A DNA stretch of 64,000 nt from Pseudogymnoascus destructans (lineage: Eukaryota; Ascomycota; Leotiomycetes; Thelebolales; Thelebolaceae): the NCBI RefSeq assembly GCF_001641265.1, contig NW_020167561.1:1-64000 (forward strand), in the 5' to 3' direction. Below, piece after piece: positions 31,327-41,989 of this stretch. The stretch's first letter is position 1. Each line of letters opens with the position of its first letter. The position numbers were made by a program, and so were the translations under genes. The notes beneath the pieces were generated by a model that worked only from the letters and a program-made list of their open reading frames with translations, made no database searches and was not told where the DNA came from.

Positions 31327-32748
31327 TCAATGCCTCTTCTTGGAATTAACATTCCTCCCCGCCCCCACCATCGGTCTCCCCCCCGGCCCCCTGCGACTCC
31401 CACTCAGCAACCCCGGCAAATAATCCTCATCCATCAGATCCCTCTCCTTCGTCCTCTTCGCCCTCTCCGCCGCCTGCACATACTCCTTCTGATCCTCCGC
31501 CAGAATAAGCGCCTGTCCCCACCCCCCCTTCCCGCCCCCTCCCGCGCGCGTATTCGCACTCCCTGCTACGGGCTTGGGGATGGAATACACATTCCCGCGC
31601 GGGCTCCATTGCTTGTTCTTCTTCAAGTGGACCTTGAACGTCCCATCCTTGTCGGTGGAACAGCTCACGCGCAGCAAAGTCGGCTTTCCGCAGCGAGAGC
31701 AGAATTGCTTCGACATGTCCTTGGTGACGGCGAAGCACGCGTGGCAGCGTAACACCCACGTCTTGAGCTGGCGCACGCGAGTCATGGTTGGGGAGAGAAG
31801 GTTGAGGTTCATGCGGAGGAGCACGTTCTGCATGGCGAAGTCGGAGGTGATGCAGGCGACTTGCATGGTTTTGACTTCGGGCTCTTGGGGGGCGGAGCCG
31901 GCGGTCTCTTTGGCTTGGACTTTTTTGATGTTGGAGGGGGTGATCCAGCCGCCTTCGTCGTCTTCGGACTCGGACTCTTCGACTTCTTCTGGGGCGTCGG
32001 GAATGGTGTCGATGGAGGATTCGAGGGACAGAGCGGCTAGAGACTCCTCTGCTGGTTTGGCCTCGGTCTTCTCTTCTGTGGATGGCTCGGTGGATTCAGG
32101 CGTTGGCTCTTCCGTCTTGACTTCCGGGACTTCAGCGTCTTTCGCTGGGCCCTCCGCAACTTCCGCTGGGATTCCAACATCCCTCTTCGCCTCTACCTCA
32201 GCCTCCGCCACAACCGGCTCTGCAACAGGTATTTTTGTCCCCCACGCTCCCCGACTCTCAAGTATCGGCTTCACCTCCTTGACCTCCTCTTTCAGCTCTT
32301 CCTTAACCTCCACCTCCTTTCCCCCCTCAACCTTATCCCCCTCCTTCCCCTCCACCACACTCCCCGGCGGCGCCCCATTCAACCTCTTCTGCCCCGGCAA
32401 ACTCCTCAACCTCCAATCCCCCCCATTCCTCTCACACTCCAACTCATAACTCAGCGCCAACACCAACACATCCGGTTTACTCAGGACCTCCAGATCGCCC
32501 GTGCGTCTCGCAAAATCAGTCACCGCCTTCACACTCGCCGGCCTCGGGGTCCTGAGTTTCAAAAACGGCAGCAGAGTAGTCTCGAGACGATAGCGCGCTG
32601 CTACGTCGCGGATCTCCGAGAGGACGTGGGGGACGGTGTAGAGCTCGCTGGATTGGGCGAGGAGAGTCGAGATGGGGGGGGTGTTGGTGATGATAGGGGC
32701 GGCGTCGAGGACTAGGGTGTGCATAGGTTTAGGTGTTTCGGTCGCCAT
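31327..32748 (-). CDS. NOB1: Nob1, 20S pre-rRNA endonuclease
   Basis: Single exon, 473 residues. The N-terminal PIN domain (residues about 8-125: LVLDAAPIITN, VPHVLSEIRD, FARRTGDLEVLSKPDVLVLAL) supplies the acidic metal-binding residues. A long Glu/Pro/Ser-rich acidic insert follows (about 135-285). The Nob1 zinc ribbon has two Cys pairs, CHACF and CSRCGK, then LRVSCSTDKDG and PRGNVYSIP; the tail ends in NVNSKKRH. Nob1 cuts at site D to make mature 18S rRNA in late pre-40S particles. It is convergent with NOP10 and lies 4.5 kb from RRP15. Confidence 0.95.
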   Translation of the reverse strand: MATETPKPMHTLVLDAAPIITNTPPISTLLAQSSELYTVPHVLSEIRDVAARYRLETTLLPFLKLRTPRPASVKAVTDFARRTGDLEVLSKPDVLVLALSYELECERNGGDWRLRSLPGQKRLNGAPPGSVVEGKEGDKVEGGKEVEVKEELKEEVKEVKPILESRGAWGTKIPVAEPVVAEAEVEAKRDVGIPAEVAEGPAKDAEVPEVKTEEPTPESTEPSTEEKTEAKPAEESLAALSLESSIDTIPDAPEEVEESESEDDEGGWITPSNIKKVQAKETAGSAPQEPEVKTMQVACITSDFAMQNVLLRMNLNLLSPTMTRVRQLKTWVLRCHACFAVTKDMSKQFCSRCGKPTLLRVSCSTDKDGTFKVHLKKNKQWSPRGNVYSIPKPVAGSANTRAGGGGKGGWGQALILAEDQKEYVQAAERAKRTKERDLMDEDYLPGLLSGSRRGPGGRPMVGAGRNVNSKKRH

Positions 32749-33286
32749 GGTTGTGGTCGTGTGTAGGTGTGTGGTGTGTGGTGTGTGGGTGTGAGGTTTT
32801 GGTGGGGTGGTTTTTGAAGGGTGTGAAGAATTTTGTTATCAGGACGGCAGAACAAGTTGTGGTGGGGCTGGGCGGTGAATACGCTAATGATATATTTTTA
32901 TGATGGGCGTTATCTCATTTGAAAGGAGGGGGATTTTTTTGGCTCTGTGTTATCCTTTATTTGACGACCCGATCTAAGAAAACAGCCCAAGACAAGCCTT
33001 AATTAAAAGTGTAGAAAAAAAGTGGTATATCTATTTGCAAGCAAAGCCCTATAGTTCCCATCCATCTCACCCCATCCCAAACGCCAATATATCCCCCAAA
33101 AGTACACCCATTGCCCTACCTGCGGCATCCCCTAATACCCCTTTCAAGCTTCTAATCCAGCTATAATACCCCAAACACAAAGAAAAAGAAAAAAGGCAGG
33201 CGTCCGCCGCGTAATTGTTGTACCCGAGCTCCAGCTCCAGCTCCAGCTCCATATCCATATCCATATCCACAGAGCCTGCCCCATCC
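32749..33286. other. NOB1 upstream region and OPI1 3' flank
   Basis: No gene. GT-rich simple sequence (32755-32800) lies just upstream of the NOB1 start. Near 33225-33270, AGCTCC and CATATC hexamer runs follow the OPI1 stop and create ORFs in several frames that are artefacts. Confidence 0.6.
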
Positions 33287-35288
33287 TTAATCCCCATCCG
33301 CAAACACCTCCGGCGTCTGCGCCTCCCCAAACGCCCCGCGCTGCTGCCCATCCACCGGCGGCTTCACGATGCCTTCCTTCAGGATATCCTCCGCCGTCTC
33401 TTCGGAATACGTTTTCTTCCCCAGGCGCTCGCACCACTCCTCCGCACTAACAATCGTCCCGTCCAACACGCCGCTGACTTGGGCCATCATGTCGAGTCCC
33501 TCCTTAGCCAGGACCATGACCCGCTTCGCGCCTTCGCGCGTCTCCCAGTCCGCTTTCGCCGCCGCGTTGTTGGTATCGGGGGGTGTGCTGGTGCTGGCCA
33601 TCTTGAAGCGCTGGGGGAGACTGGTGAGGTGGCTGCGGACGAGGACGCGGGCGTTTTCGGGGAGGGCGCCGCCGGCGTATTTGGAGACGACGTCGACGAC
33701 GTCTTTGAGGGTTTTGAGGACATCGTATTTTAACTCTGCAATTTTCTGTGTCAGGACTTCTCTATCTTTCTCCGAGTCCAATACGAAGATATCTTCCACG
33801 TTCTGCCTCTCGGTAGAGGATGATGATCCGGCAATAGGGGTTGCGGTCTTGCTGTTGCAGTCCTCGAGTGTCTCCTTTAGTGTGGTGATGCTCTTGCCGA
33901 TATGTTCGTTTGCCCAGCGCAGTAGACCGAGGCAGTATTTGAGAGAGCGGAGAGACTCGACGGACATGGCGATGCTGAGTCCTGAGGTGGACATGATAAG
34001 GCGCGATTGCCACGACGGTGAGCCTGGAGCATCGTTCTCCTCGGAGCGAACGAGCGAGGTAGTCTGGGATGCTTCATAGCTTGGGCTCTTGTATTCATCG
34101 TATGCAGGTAGGCTTTCGACGTACGAGGAGGCTAGGCTGTTGGCTAGGCTATTGCGTCGTTCACGGTGTTGGAGTTGCTGTTCGTCTCCTAATGATTGAG
34201 TGGAATTGCGCATAGGCCATGCCCTATCGGTGTCTTCACTTGTCTTCCGGCGCTTGCTTGACTGGTCGTCTGTCGATTTCGTCGTTGCTGTAGAGTGACG
34301 ATTGTGTGCCCGTCTGCGCCCGCCGAGAAACCAGCGCACGCCGCCTTCGATTCCCGTAGTGCGACCCACTGTCCCGACTTTATTGACGACCGGTGTGAAG
34401 CGACGCTCGACATATTCGGCTGTCGACTTGAAGCGCGGGCTGTAGTTCTTCGATGCGGAGTAGGCTGAAATGGAGCTATTGATGGTGGTCCTTACCAGAG
34501 GGTGCGAGGTGGTTAGAAGAGAGAGTAGAGGCTCGGGCTGCCCTGAAATATCTCGACGGTGTCTATTATAGCGAGATGAAGATGGTGGGGACTGCACAAA
34601 GTCTATTCGGATGTCAGCACAATGCGCCAATTCCGTATCAGGCAGGCGACTACATACCGGCACGAAGGTCTCCCAGAGCTTCGGCAGCGAGGCGCACATC
34701 AGGATCATCAATAGAGAGCACACTGCCACCTCTGACACCACGACCATCATCAAGGTCCATAGCACCAGGACTGTCCACTCCTCGGGCACTTCTGGGCGAA
34801 CCATTAGGCGGGCGGTAATACGAAACGAACGGATTCAAGGATGGCCAGGCAGTCGTCGTCGTCGCCGCCGTGGTCGCCATGGGCTGAGATGTCTCCTCGA
34901 CAGGCGCTTCTATAGACGATTCGACGGGCGGCTCGACAGGCGGCTCGGCCGGTCGAGTTAACGATTCTTGCGACATGGAGCCGTGTGCGTTGCCGCGGTC
35001 ATTGCCTGCCGACGATGTCTCAGGGGCCGGTGCTTCTGATAGTTGCATGTTCAGAGGGTGATGCGACGGGGTGTAAGAGGGAGGTCGTTCGTCAGGCGCT
35101 AACATGTGATAGTGAGCGTGCTCCATTATTCGCTCTGCAACATGGGACGGCTGTGCTTGGCGATGTAAATTAATTTGTTGGGAGGTGATTAAGCAGGAAG
35201 CGGCTAGGAGACTATCGACGGTGTCGACTTCCTCACGAGGGGGTGTTCTGGTCTGGGGTTGGTGGTTGATCGTGGAGTGTTTTCGCAT
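33287..35288 (-). CDS. OPI1: Opi1-type transcriptional regulator of phospholipid synthesis
   Basis: Exons 35288-34658 and 34602-33287 (55-bp intron); 648 residues. Fungal Opi1-family landmarks are SLNPFVSYYRPPNG near residue 150, STAEYVERRFTPVVNKVG, SYVESLPAYDEYKSPSYE, and SVESLRSLKYCLGLLRWANEHIGKSI followed by a helical C-terminal half (TQKIAELKYDVLKTL). Yeast Opi1 senses phosphatidic acid at the ER and represses inositol/choline-responsive genes in the nucleus. The leucine-rich segment after SVESLRS and a basic KRRK near the middle fit a regulator. The N-terminal 50 residues lack features, so Met at about 35126 (MEHAHYHMLAPDER) is an alternative start. Confidence 0.82.
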
Positions 35289-35292
35289 GTGC

Positions 35293-35293
35293 T

Positions 35294-35324
<31 letters not shown>

Positions 35325-35330
35325 GGGGGA
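35293..35330. repeat. Homopolymer T(11)G(26) tract
   Basis: Eleven T followed by about 26 G, directly upstream of the OPI1 start. Length in such tracts is error-prone in sequencing and unstable in replication. Confidence 0.9.
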
Positions 35331-35559
35331 GGGGGTGTCCTTGAGTTGAATTAGCCCGTGGTCGAGCTCAATGTCTCATACGGATGTAGGCGGAGTTAAG
35401 AAGAAGGTTTTTGCGCGGGGCAGGCGAGAGCCTGACGATGGCTACAGCTCCGACCAAGATCAAAAGAAGGAAATAAAAAGCGTGAATGCAGTGGCGTACA
35501 GGGTAATATGGACTTGATGTTTTTTAGAAAGGGCCGTTGTCAGAAGTGACGCGGGGCGG

Positions 35560-36060
35560 GGACGGTTCTGATGATGTAGGGGGAGGTGTAGGGCGGGAGG
35601 TGTAGGGGGAGGTGTAGGGGAGGTGGGGGAGGTGTAGGGCGGGAGGTTGGTTGGTGGTTGGTGGTTGCTGTAGCGGGTGTAGCGGGTGTAGCGGGTGTAG
35701 CGGGTGCAGTGGATGCAGTGGGTGCTGTGGATGCTGTGGGTAGTTCTGTGGGTAGTTCTGTGGATTTGGTGCTGTGGTGGTGCTGTGGTGCTGTGGTGGT
35801 GCTGTGCTGTGGTGCTGTGGTGGTGCTGTGGTGGTGCTGTGGTGGTGCTGTGGTGGTGCTGTGGTGGTGCTGTGGTGGTGCTGTGGTGGTGCTGTGGTAC
35901 TTCTTTGATACTTCTGTGATACTTCTGTGATACTTCTGTGATACTTCTGTAATACTTCTGTGGGTAGTTCCGTGGTTAGATTTGGTGCTGTGTGGTGCTA
36001 TGGTGCTGTGGTGCTGTGGTGCTGTGGTACTTCTGATGGAGAGACGGCAAGTGGGAAAAG
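35560..36060. repeat. Compound minisatellite field
   Basis: Several tandem arrays follow one another: GGTGTAGGG-type units (35585-35645), GTGTAGCGG 10-bp units (35673-35705), GCTGTGGTGGT 11-bp units (35766-35900), and TACTTCTGTGA 11-bp units (35900-35965), then GTGCTGTG units to about 36030. All are G/T-rich on the plus strand. Open frames through them on both strands are artefacts. Confidence 0.92.
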
Positions 36061-36164
36061 GCTGGCCCGTGCCGTTGGTTGCTGTGTGTAAAACCGCTGG
36101 ATCACACATTGATCACATTGATCAAAAGACCCACGACTCCACGGTGACAGCGTAGATCGAATTC

Positions 36165-36222
36165 GAGTTAGGGGGAGTTAGGGGGGTTAGGGGGAGTTAG
36201 GGGGAGGTTAGGCAGGTTTAGG
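36165..36222. repeat. Interstitial telomere-like G-rich array
   Basis: Five to seven variants of GAGTTAGGGG / GGTTAGGG, close to the TTAGGG telomere unit of filamentous fungi but irregular in spacing. G-runs could form a quadruplex on the plus strand. Confidence 0.65.
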
Positions 36223-36452
36223 GACGACTTTTCACGTGCCAGGGGCGAAAATCCTTTGGAATTAATTTATCCGCATCAATGGATATCCCGGCTTCGTGTC
36301 CCTGTCCAAGAAGACAAGACAGGGATGGTGAACCGGGGGGGCAGGTATACGCTGGATCGGACGGGTTCACACTTGGGTCACACACTGGATCACGGCTCAG
36401 GCTTTCTCCGTGTTGGTTTTTTACTGGAGGCATGCTTCTTTCTGCCTTGTGA

Positions 36453-36632
36453 TTTGATGGTGATTTGATGATTTGATGATTTGATGATTTGATGATTTGA
36501 TGATTTGATGGTTTGATGATTTGATGATTTGATGATTTGATGATTTGATGATTTGATGATTTGATGATTTGATGATTTGATGATTTGATGATTTGATGAT
36601 TTGATGATTTGATGATTTGATGATTTGATGGT
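36453..36632. repeat. 8-bp microsatellite, about 22 units
   Basis: The unit GATTTGAT is repeated head to tail with one G-for-A variant near 36510 and an edge variant at each end. On the minus strand it encodes an 8-residue SSNHQIIK pattern in all frames, a simple consequence of the 8-bp period. Confidence 0.95.
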
Positions 36633-36639
36633 GATAACA

Positions 36640-37606
36640 GCAGCAACACATGCGTCCCGGAAAGACATCCAAGCAGAAAGTCATCGCTCCTCAACAAACA
36701 GCCACATTCAGAATAGCGACGTTGACACCAGGTTTACCCCCTTCCTCTGCATCATCTTGATCATCTTGCACCGGCACTTGCGATACTCCCCCCTGGCGAA
36801 CAGGCACATGCTGCTGGGACTATGAACAAATTAGGAACCGTGCATTAGAAGAGCAAAGGTATAACAAGAATCAATCAGCCCAAGCCCAGGCTCAAGCTCC
36901 TTACACCAGCCAGCTGATGTTGAGACTCGGATCAAATGTGACGAGTCGACAATAAGGTAACAAGGTTAACGCTGGATCAAACGTGACCAGTCAAAAATGA
37001 AACCAAAAGACCGAACCATGCATTAAAGTGCTTGTATTTTCTGCCGCGGCAAAGCCTATGCTATGCCAGCCAATACAGCCATAGCCATTACTATCTATAT
37101 ATATCAAAGTTCCTCTCCTTTGTCACATGTTTGTATGGTCCCTCTGACGCCGCCCAAGCAATCTGTTGTACAAGACAATGCTCGGCCAGCTCTTTATGGT
37201 ACCGTCGATAGTTCGTCTCCGCACCGCGAAATCGCGATACTCATCAATTGATCCCACTGGAGACTAAAGGCATAACGCCCCGTCAAGCGTGTTAAATGTT
37301 GAGCTGCACTGTCTAAAAGGGCGCGTTGAAGAGAGAGGAAGAGAGAAGAAGAGGAAGTCGCCAGGGTCGGAATATTTTTATAAAGCATTTTTTTCGACAA
37401 GCAATGAGCTAGTCTTGTTTGGGGTTCGCGCCTGGGCGCCAGTGTCTCGCGCTAACCACAACAAGGTGACCCTCGAAACGCATTGTTGGGGGGGTTATCG
37501 ATATCGCAGGACGACCGTTGATTGTGCATTTAACTCGCAAGCGCCGACAAATGATATAATAAAGCTCTTTATTTATTACTAGGACTGGCCAGAAGGCCTC
37601 TAAATC
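36640..37606. other. Intergenic, upstream of AP-1 mu
   Basis: No supported gene. It contains A/T-rich sequence; the last 200 bp should include the promoter of the AP-1 mu gene. Confidence 0.5.
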
Positions 37607-39122
37607 ATGACATCTGCTGTGTTCTTCCTTGATCTCAAGGGCAAGGTGGGTGACCTCGGCGCCACAAATATATCGCGGCCACAATGCTGATGATGTGTAT
37701 AGACCCTTTTAGCTCGCAACTACAGAGGAGACATCCCCATGTCTGCGGTGGAAAAGTTCCCTATCCTTTTGAGTGATGCAGAAGAAGAGAGCTCCGCAGT
37801 ACCGCCCTGTTTCTCCGACGAAGGGATAAACGTATGTTGCAATCAATTCGTTTCGAGGGAGGTCAGGGTAGCTGACACCGCCTTCTTTCCAGTACCTCTA
37901 TATCAGACACAACAACCTCTACCTCCTTGCCCTCACCAAACGAAACACAAATGCCGCCGAGATCCTCCTCTTCCTCCACAAGATCGTCGAGGTCTTCACC
38001 GAATACTTCAAGGAGCTCGAGGAAGAATCCATCCGGGACAATTTCGTCGTCATCTACGAGCTGCTCGATGAGATGATGGATTTCGGCTATCCGCAAACAA
38101 CCGAGTCCAAGATCCTCCAAGAATACATCACGCAAGAATCACACAAGCTAGAGGTCCAAGCACGCCCCCCAATCGCCGTAACCAACGCCGTCTCCTGGCG
38201 CTCCGAAGGCATCCGCTACCGCAAAAACGAAGTCTTCCTCGACGTCATCGAGTCCCTCAACCTCCTCGTCTCCTCCAGCGGCAACGTGCTCCGCTCCGAG
38301 ATCCTCGGCGCCGTCAAGATGAAATGCTACCTCTCCGGCATGCCCGAGCTGCGCCTCGGCCTCAACGACAAAGTCATGTTCGAGACCACCGGCCGCGCCA
38401 CCCGCGGCAAGGCAATCGAGATGGAAGACGTGAAATTCCACCAGTGCGTGCGCCTCTCGCGCTTCGAGAACGATCGCACCATCTCCTTCATCCCGCCCGA
38501 CGGCGAGTTCGAACTCATGTCGTACCGGCTGAACACCCAAGTCAAGCCGCTGATCTGGGTGGAGTGCGTGGTGGAGAACCACAGCGGCTCGCGCATCGAG
38601 TATCTCCTAAAGGCCAAATCGCAATTCAAGCGCCGCAGCACAGCGAATAATGTCGAAATCATCGTCCCGGTCCCCAATGACGCGGATAGTCCCCGCTTCA
38701 GGACGAATATCGGGAGCGTACATTATGCGCCGGAGAAGAGCGCGATTGTCTGGAAGATCAAACAGTTCGGTGGGAATAAGGAGTTCTTGATGCGTGCGGA
38801 GCTGGGGTTGCCGAGTGTGAAGGGTGATGATGAGCAGGGTGGTGGTATGATGGGGGGGTTTGGGGGGAGTATGGGGGGCGTGGGTGGGAAGGGGGCGAAG
38901 AGGCCTATCAGTGTCAAGTTTGAGATTCCGTACTTCACGACTAGTGGTATTCAGGTCAGGTATCTGAAGATTATCGAGCCGAAGGTATGTTGTATATCCT
39001 CCTTTTTGGTGGGGCCAAGTACTAATTACCAAAAGTTACAATACCCCTCCCTCCCATGGGTCCGCTACATCACGCAGTCCGGCGACATCGCCGTGCGGTT
39101 ACCAGACGTGACTGGCGTCTGA
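37607..39122 (+). CDS. APM1: AP-1 clathrin adaptor complex subunit mu
   Basis: Four exons: 37607-37645, 37703-37831, 37893-38984 and 39036-39122; all splice in phase 0, giving 448 residues, the normal size. The N-terminal longin domain starts MTSAVFFLDLKGK / TLLARNYRGDIPMSAVEKF and includes YIRHNNLYLLALTKRN. The C-terminal mu-homology domain runs from about residue 165 (VSWRSEGIRYRKNEVFLDVIE) through GMPELRLGLNDKV, FHQCVRLSRFENDRTISFIP and IPYFTTSGIQVRYLKI to LPWVRYITQSGDIAVRLP. The subunit recognises YxxPhi sorting signals on cargo at the trans-Golgi and endosomes. A Gly/Met-rich insert (near residue 405) is unusual but small. Confidence 0.97.
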
Positions 39123-39572
39123 TATTACCGTCAACGCACCAGAAGCTGTCAGAGCACATCAAAACTCAACCGGGAGACATGGATGAGATACTTACTCATG
39201 AGGGGATGGACGACAGGGGCTAGAGCGAGCGAGGGGTGGAGATATTTTCAGGCGCATGTACAAAAGGAGTTATCATCATGTCATGCATTTGATAGCAGGC
39301 ATGCTCCCCGCGTAGAAGGATTCGCGCGGATAGATAAATCAGCGACGCTGAATGAAGGCTTGATGACCATCACTTGTTCCTCTCCATCACACACCATGTA
39401 TCTGCAACTATGTGATCCTGTGAGCGAGAATTGCTGGCAAGGGTTTTTTTTTATTCACCACACTCGCTCGTAGTAATCCCCATATCCTCCCATATTCGCC
39501 GAAACAACAATCTATCATACAATAGCCACCAGGTATCTTTGCAGTAGCATATATATACACACACATCCTCCA
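39123..39572. other. Convergent intergenic, no gene seen
   Basis: 3' flanks of AP-1 mu (+) and the downstream minus-strand gene. A short plus ORF (39183-39473) has no motif. Poly-A/poly-C runs near 39600 mark the neighbouring gene end. Confidence 0.5.
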
Positions 39573-40215
39573 TCACATTCCCCAACTCCCCCCCGCAAAA
39601 AAAAATCCTTTACCTCCCCCCCCCCCCAACCTCTCAAACCTCCCCAAAACCACCCTCGCAAACCACGGCGTCGCCCACACACTCCCCACAATCCGCACCG
39701 GCAACAACACCTTCGTAACCGCATACGCCGTCGCAACTTCCATGACGATCCTTACCCCCCCCCCCCCCTTCCGCCTCCATCCCCTCCCCCTCCGCATTCC
39801 CAGATACCCCTTCCCATCCACCGCGCCCCCCACAGCCTCAACACCAAACCACCCCTTCCGTGCAAAATACCTCCTAAAGCGGCCCTCATACCCCGCCCCC
39901 CTCTCCCTCATCCACTCAGGCGTCCACTCCGAATAGTGGAAGGCAGCGCTGAGACCAATGAGGGGGATGACGGCGGTTAGCTCGTGCAGGATGAGGAAGG
40001 AGATTATGTGGCTGATTGGAGCGCTGCGGAGACCGTTGGTGTATGGGTGCAGGAATTTGGGGGTCCGGTCTAGGAGCTTGTTGAGGCGGGTGCGTGTGGA
40101 TGTGGAGGGGGAGGGGGAGGTGGGGTTGCGGGGGGGGTGGGGGAAGGGAGTTTAGTGGTGGTGTAGGGATGGCGGGGGGGAGGCGGTGGAGGGGGCGGAG
40201 GAGGGAGGGACGCAT
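39573..40215 (-). CDS. Probable small mitochondrial membrane protein, frame broken near N-terminus
   Basis: The clear coding part is 40110-39573: RLNKLLDRTPKFLHPYTNGL, SHIISFLILHELTAVIPLIG (a membrane segment), FHYSEWTPEWMRERGAG, GWFGVEAV, VMEVATAYAVTKVLLPVRIVG (a second membrane segment) and ATPWFARVVLGRF. I associate the HELTAVIPL pattern and two-helix layout with fungal mitochondrial proteins like yeast YPL041C/Mrx11, but only weakly. The open frame has no ATG; the best start (40215, MRPSLLRPLHRLPP, presequence-like) is in another frame, separated by C-rich homopolymers. A homopolymer indel (mutation or sequencing error) or a short unseen intron could explain this. Confidence 0.55.
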
Positions 40216-40713
40216 ATTTTTTTTTTTTTTTCGGTTCTTTTTGGCGCTGGATGTTGGTGAGGTTGTTGATAGATCCGTGGAGGTGATATAATTTTGGTTG
40301 CCACGAGGACGCGCAATGCACGTGTTGTGCGGGTTGTTGGTGTAAATAGAGGGGAAATGTGGAGTTGATGGTGGTTATTGTCAGGGTTTGTGTGAGGTAC
40401 TGGAAATCATTATTATGATTTGGTATTTGTGGTTTGGAGCGGATGCGATGGGTATTATAAGGTTAGTCGTAGAGCTTGAGTGCTGACAGCCGCGTCTCGG
40501 CAGGCGCCGAGCACGGATAATAGGCGCCGATAATTTCAATAAAATCCATCAATCACAGCAACTTCAACAAGTACATAACTACATGATAACACAATCACAT
40601 ATCCTATTGAACAGCATAGCACCCTTAATTTTCATGGTTCGTTCTATCTACGTGCAACGGTCATTTGAAAGATTTTACTTTTCTAGGGAAAGCAGAGCAC
40701 GGGGATCGCGCAT
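40216..40713. other. Intergenic, no gene seen
   Basis: It includes an A-tract/T-tract near 40215-40235, the upstream region of the mitochondrial gene and the 3' flank of NDK. No ORF is supported. Confidence 0.5.
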
Positions 40714-41587
40714 CTACTTCTCGTAGACCCAAGCGGCCTGGGCCGAGGTCCAGGAGATGACCTCCTCAGGCTTGAACCAGAGAGCGATCTCCTTCTTGGC
40801 GTTCTCGACGCTGTCGGAGCCGTGGCAGACGTTGCGTCCGACATCAATGGCGTAGTCGCCTGTGAGGATTATCAGTAGCTGCGGTGAGGGCCTAGGAGTG
40901 GGGTTCTGGGGATGTCTTACCGCGGATGGTGCCGGGGGCGGATGCCAAGGGGTTGGTAGCACCGAGGAGAGCTGGGGTTTGTTAGCTGATTTGTATCGGC
41001 GATGGGGGGTACAGAGGAACGTACTGCGGCCGGTCTTGACGGCATCACGGCCCTCCCAGACCATGGCGCAGATTGGGCCGGAGTTCATGTCTATATGTTG
41101 TCAGTGGGTTTTATATTGGCGGTGTGGGGGGAGGTGAGCATACACTCAACGAGGCCAGCGAAGAAAGGCTTGGAGGAGAGATCCGAGTCTGTGTTATTGT
41201 CAGCATGGCCGAGACATGAGAGATATGTATGCATTTGGTACTAACAGTGGTTCTCGAGGTGCTCCTTGCCAGGAGTGCACAGCTTGATGGCAGCCAACTT
41301 GTAACTACGAGACGTCAATGGAGGTGTTGATGTTGACAGATGGCATTACGACATACCCACGAGCCTCGAAGCGGCTGATGATTGGGCCGACGAGTCCACG
41401 CTGTGACAGAAGTCAGTACTGCTGTTTTGAAGGGCATTAAGGCGTGGGGTTTCATGGCATACCTGGACTCCATCGGGCTTGATGGCAATGAAGCTATTCC
41501 CACTGTCAGCTTGACCCCTCACCGCCACATTACCCCTCTTTCGTAAGCCAAGAAGGGGAATGGAACTCACGTCTGCTCGTTAGACAT
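40714..41587 (-). CDS. NDK1: Nucleoside diphosphate kinase
   Basis: Eight exons, each junction checked by frame: 41587-41571, 41493-41463, 41400-41357, 41304-41246, 41188-41144, 41090-41025, 40971-40921 and 40859-40714. They total 459 nt, giving 152 residues, exactly the family size. The sequence runs MSNEQT / FIAIKPDGVQ / RGLVGPIISRFEARG / YKLAAIKL ... FFAGLVEYMNSGPICAMVWEG ... LLGATNPLASAPGTIRGDYAID. The phosphohistidine is His in GRNVCHGSDS. The enzyme equilibrates nucleoside tri- and diphosphates by a ping-pong mechanism and forms hexamers. Seven introns in a 152-codon gene is high and suggests dosage or splicing-linked control, though that is inference. It is divergent from glucosidase II. 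Confidence 0.97.
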
Positions 41588-41989
41588 GTTGCTGGTTTGA
41601 TAGTTTTCTTGTTCGGCTCTGTGCTTTGCTCCTGCTCTGAGATAAGCTTGAGTCTTGGGACTAACTAACTTGTAGATGGGAGGTTCGGTAGGTGGATTAG
41701 ATGTGTTAGAGTCGGCCATTGCATTGGGATAATTTGGGTTTTGCTGACCGTTGGTGGGGTATTTAGCTTGGCGAGGTTGTAAGAAAGACGTGTGCCTGGA
41801 TTTCAAGGTAGCTGTTGACGTAGCTTGGCTACCGTTGGCATTGGCACCACGATGGTTGTCCCAGTAGACAGCTAAGCTTGGAAATGTCCACCTAGGGGAG
41901 AGAGAGTGCCCTATTTAACAACCACGTTCTTTTTATTTGCATAAAAACCGAATTGCAGGCCAATTGTTGAGTCTTTATTGATATCTACA
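41588..41989. promoter_or_regulatory. 402-bp divergent intergenic region between NDK1 and glucosidase II alpha
   Basis: The region separates two oppositely oriented start codons and so must hold both promoters. No specific factor site is identified with confidence. Confidence 0.6.

Noticed and set aside
35540..36109. 189-residue Thr/His/Pro-rich ORF
   Set aside because: It is the translation of GCTGTGGTGGT-type minisatellites.
36453..36632. Asn/His/Gln/Ile-repeat protein on the minus strand
   Set aside because: All frames are open solely because of the 8-bp unit; no start context or conserved flanks.
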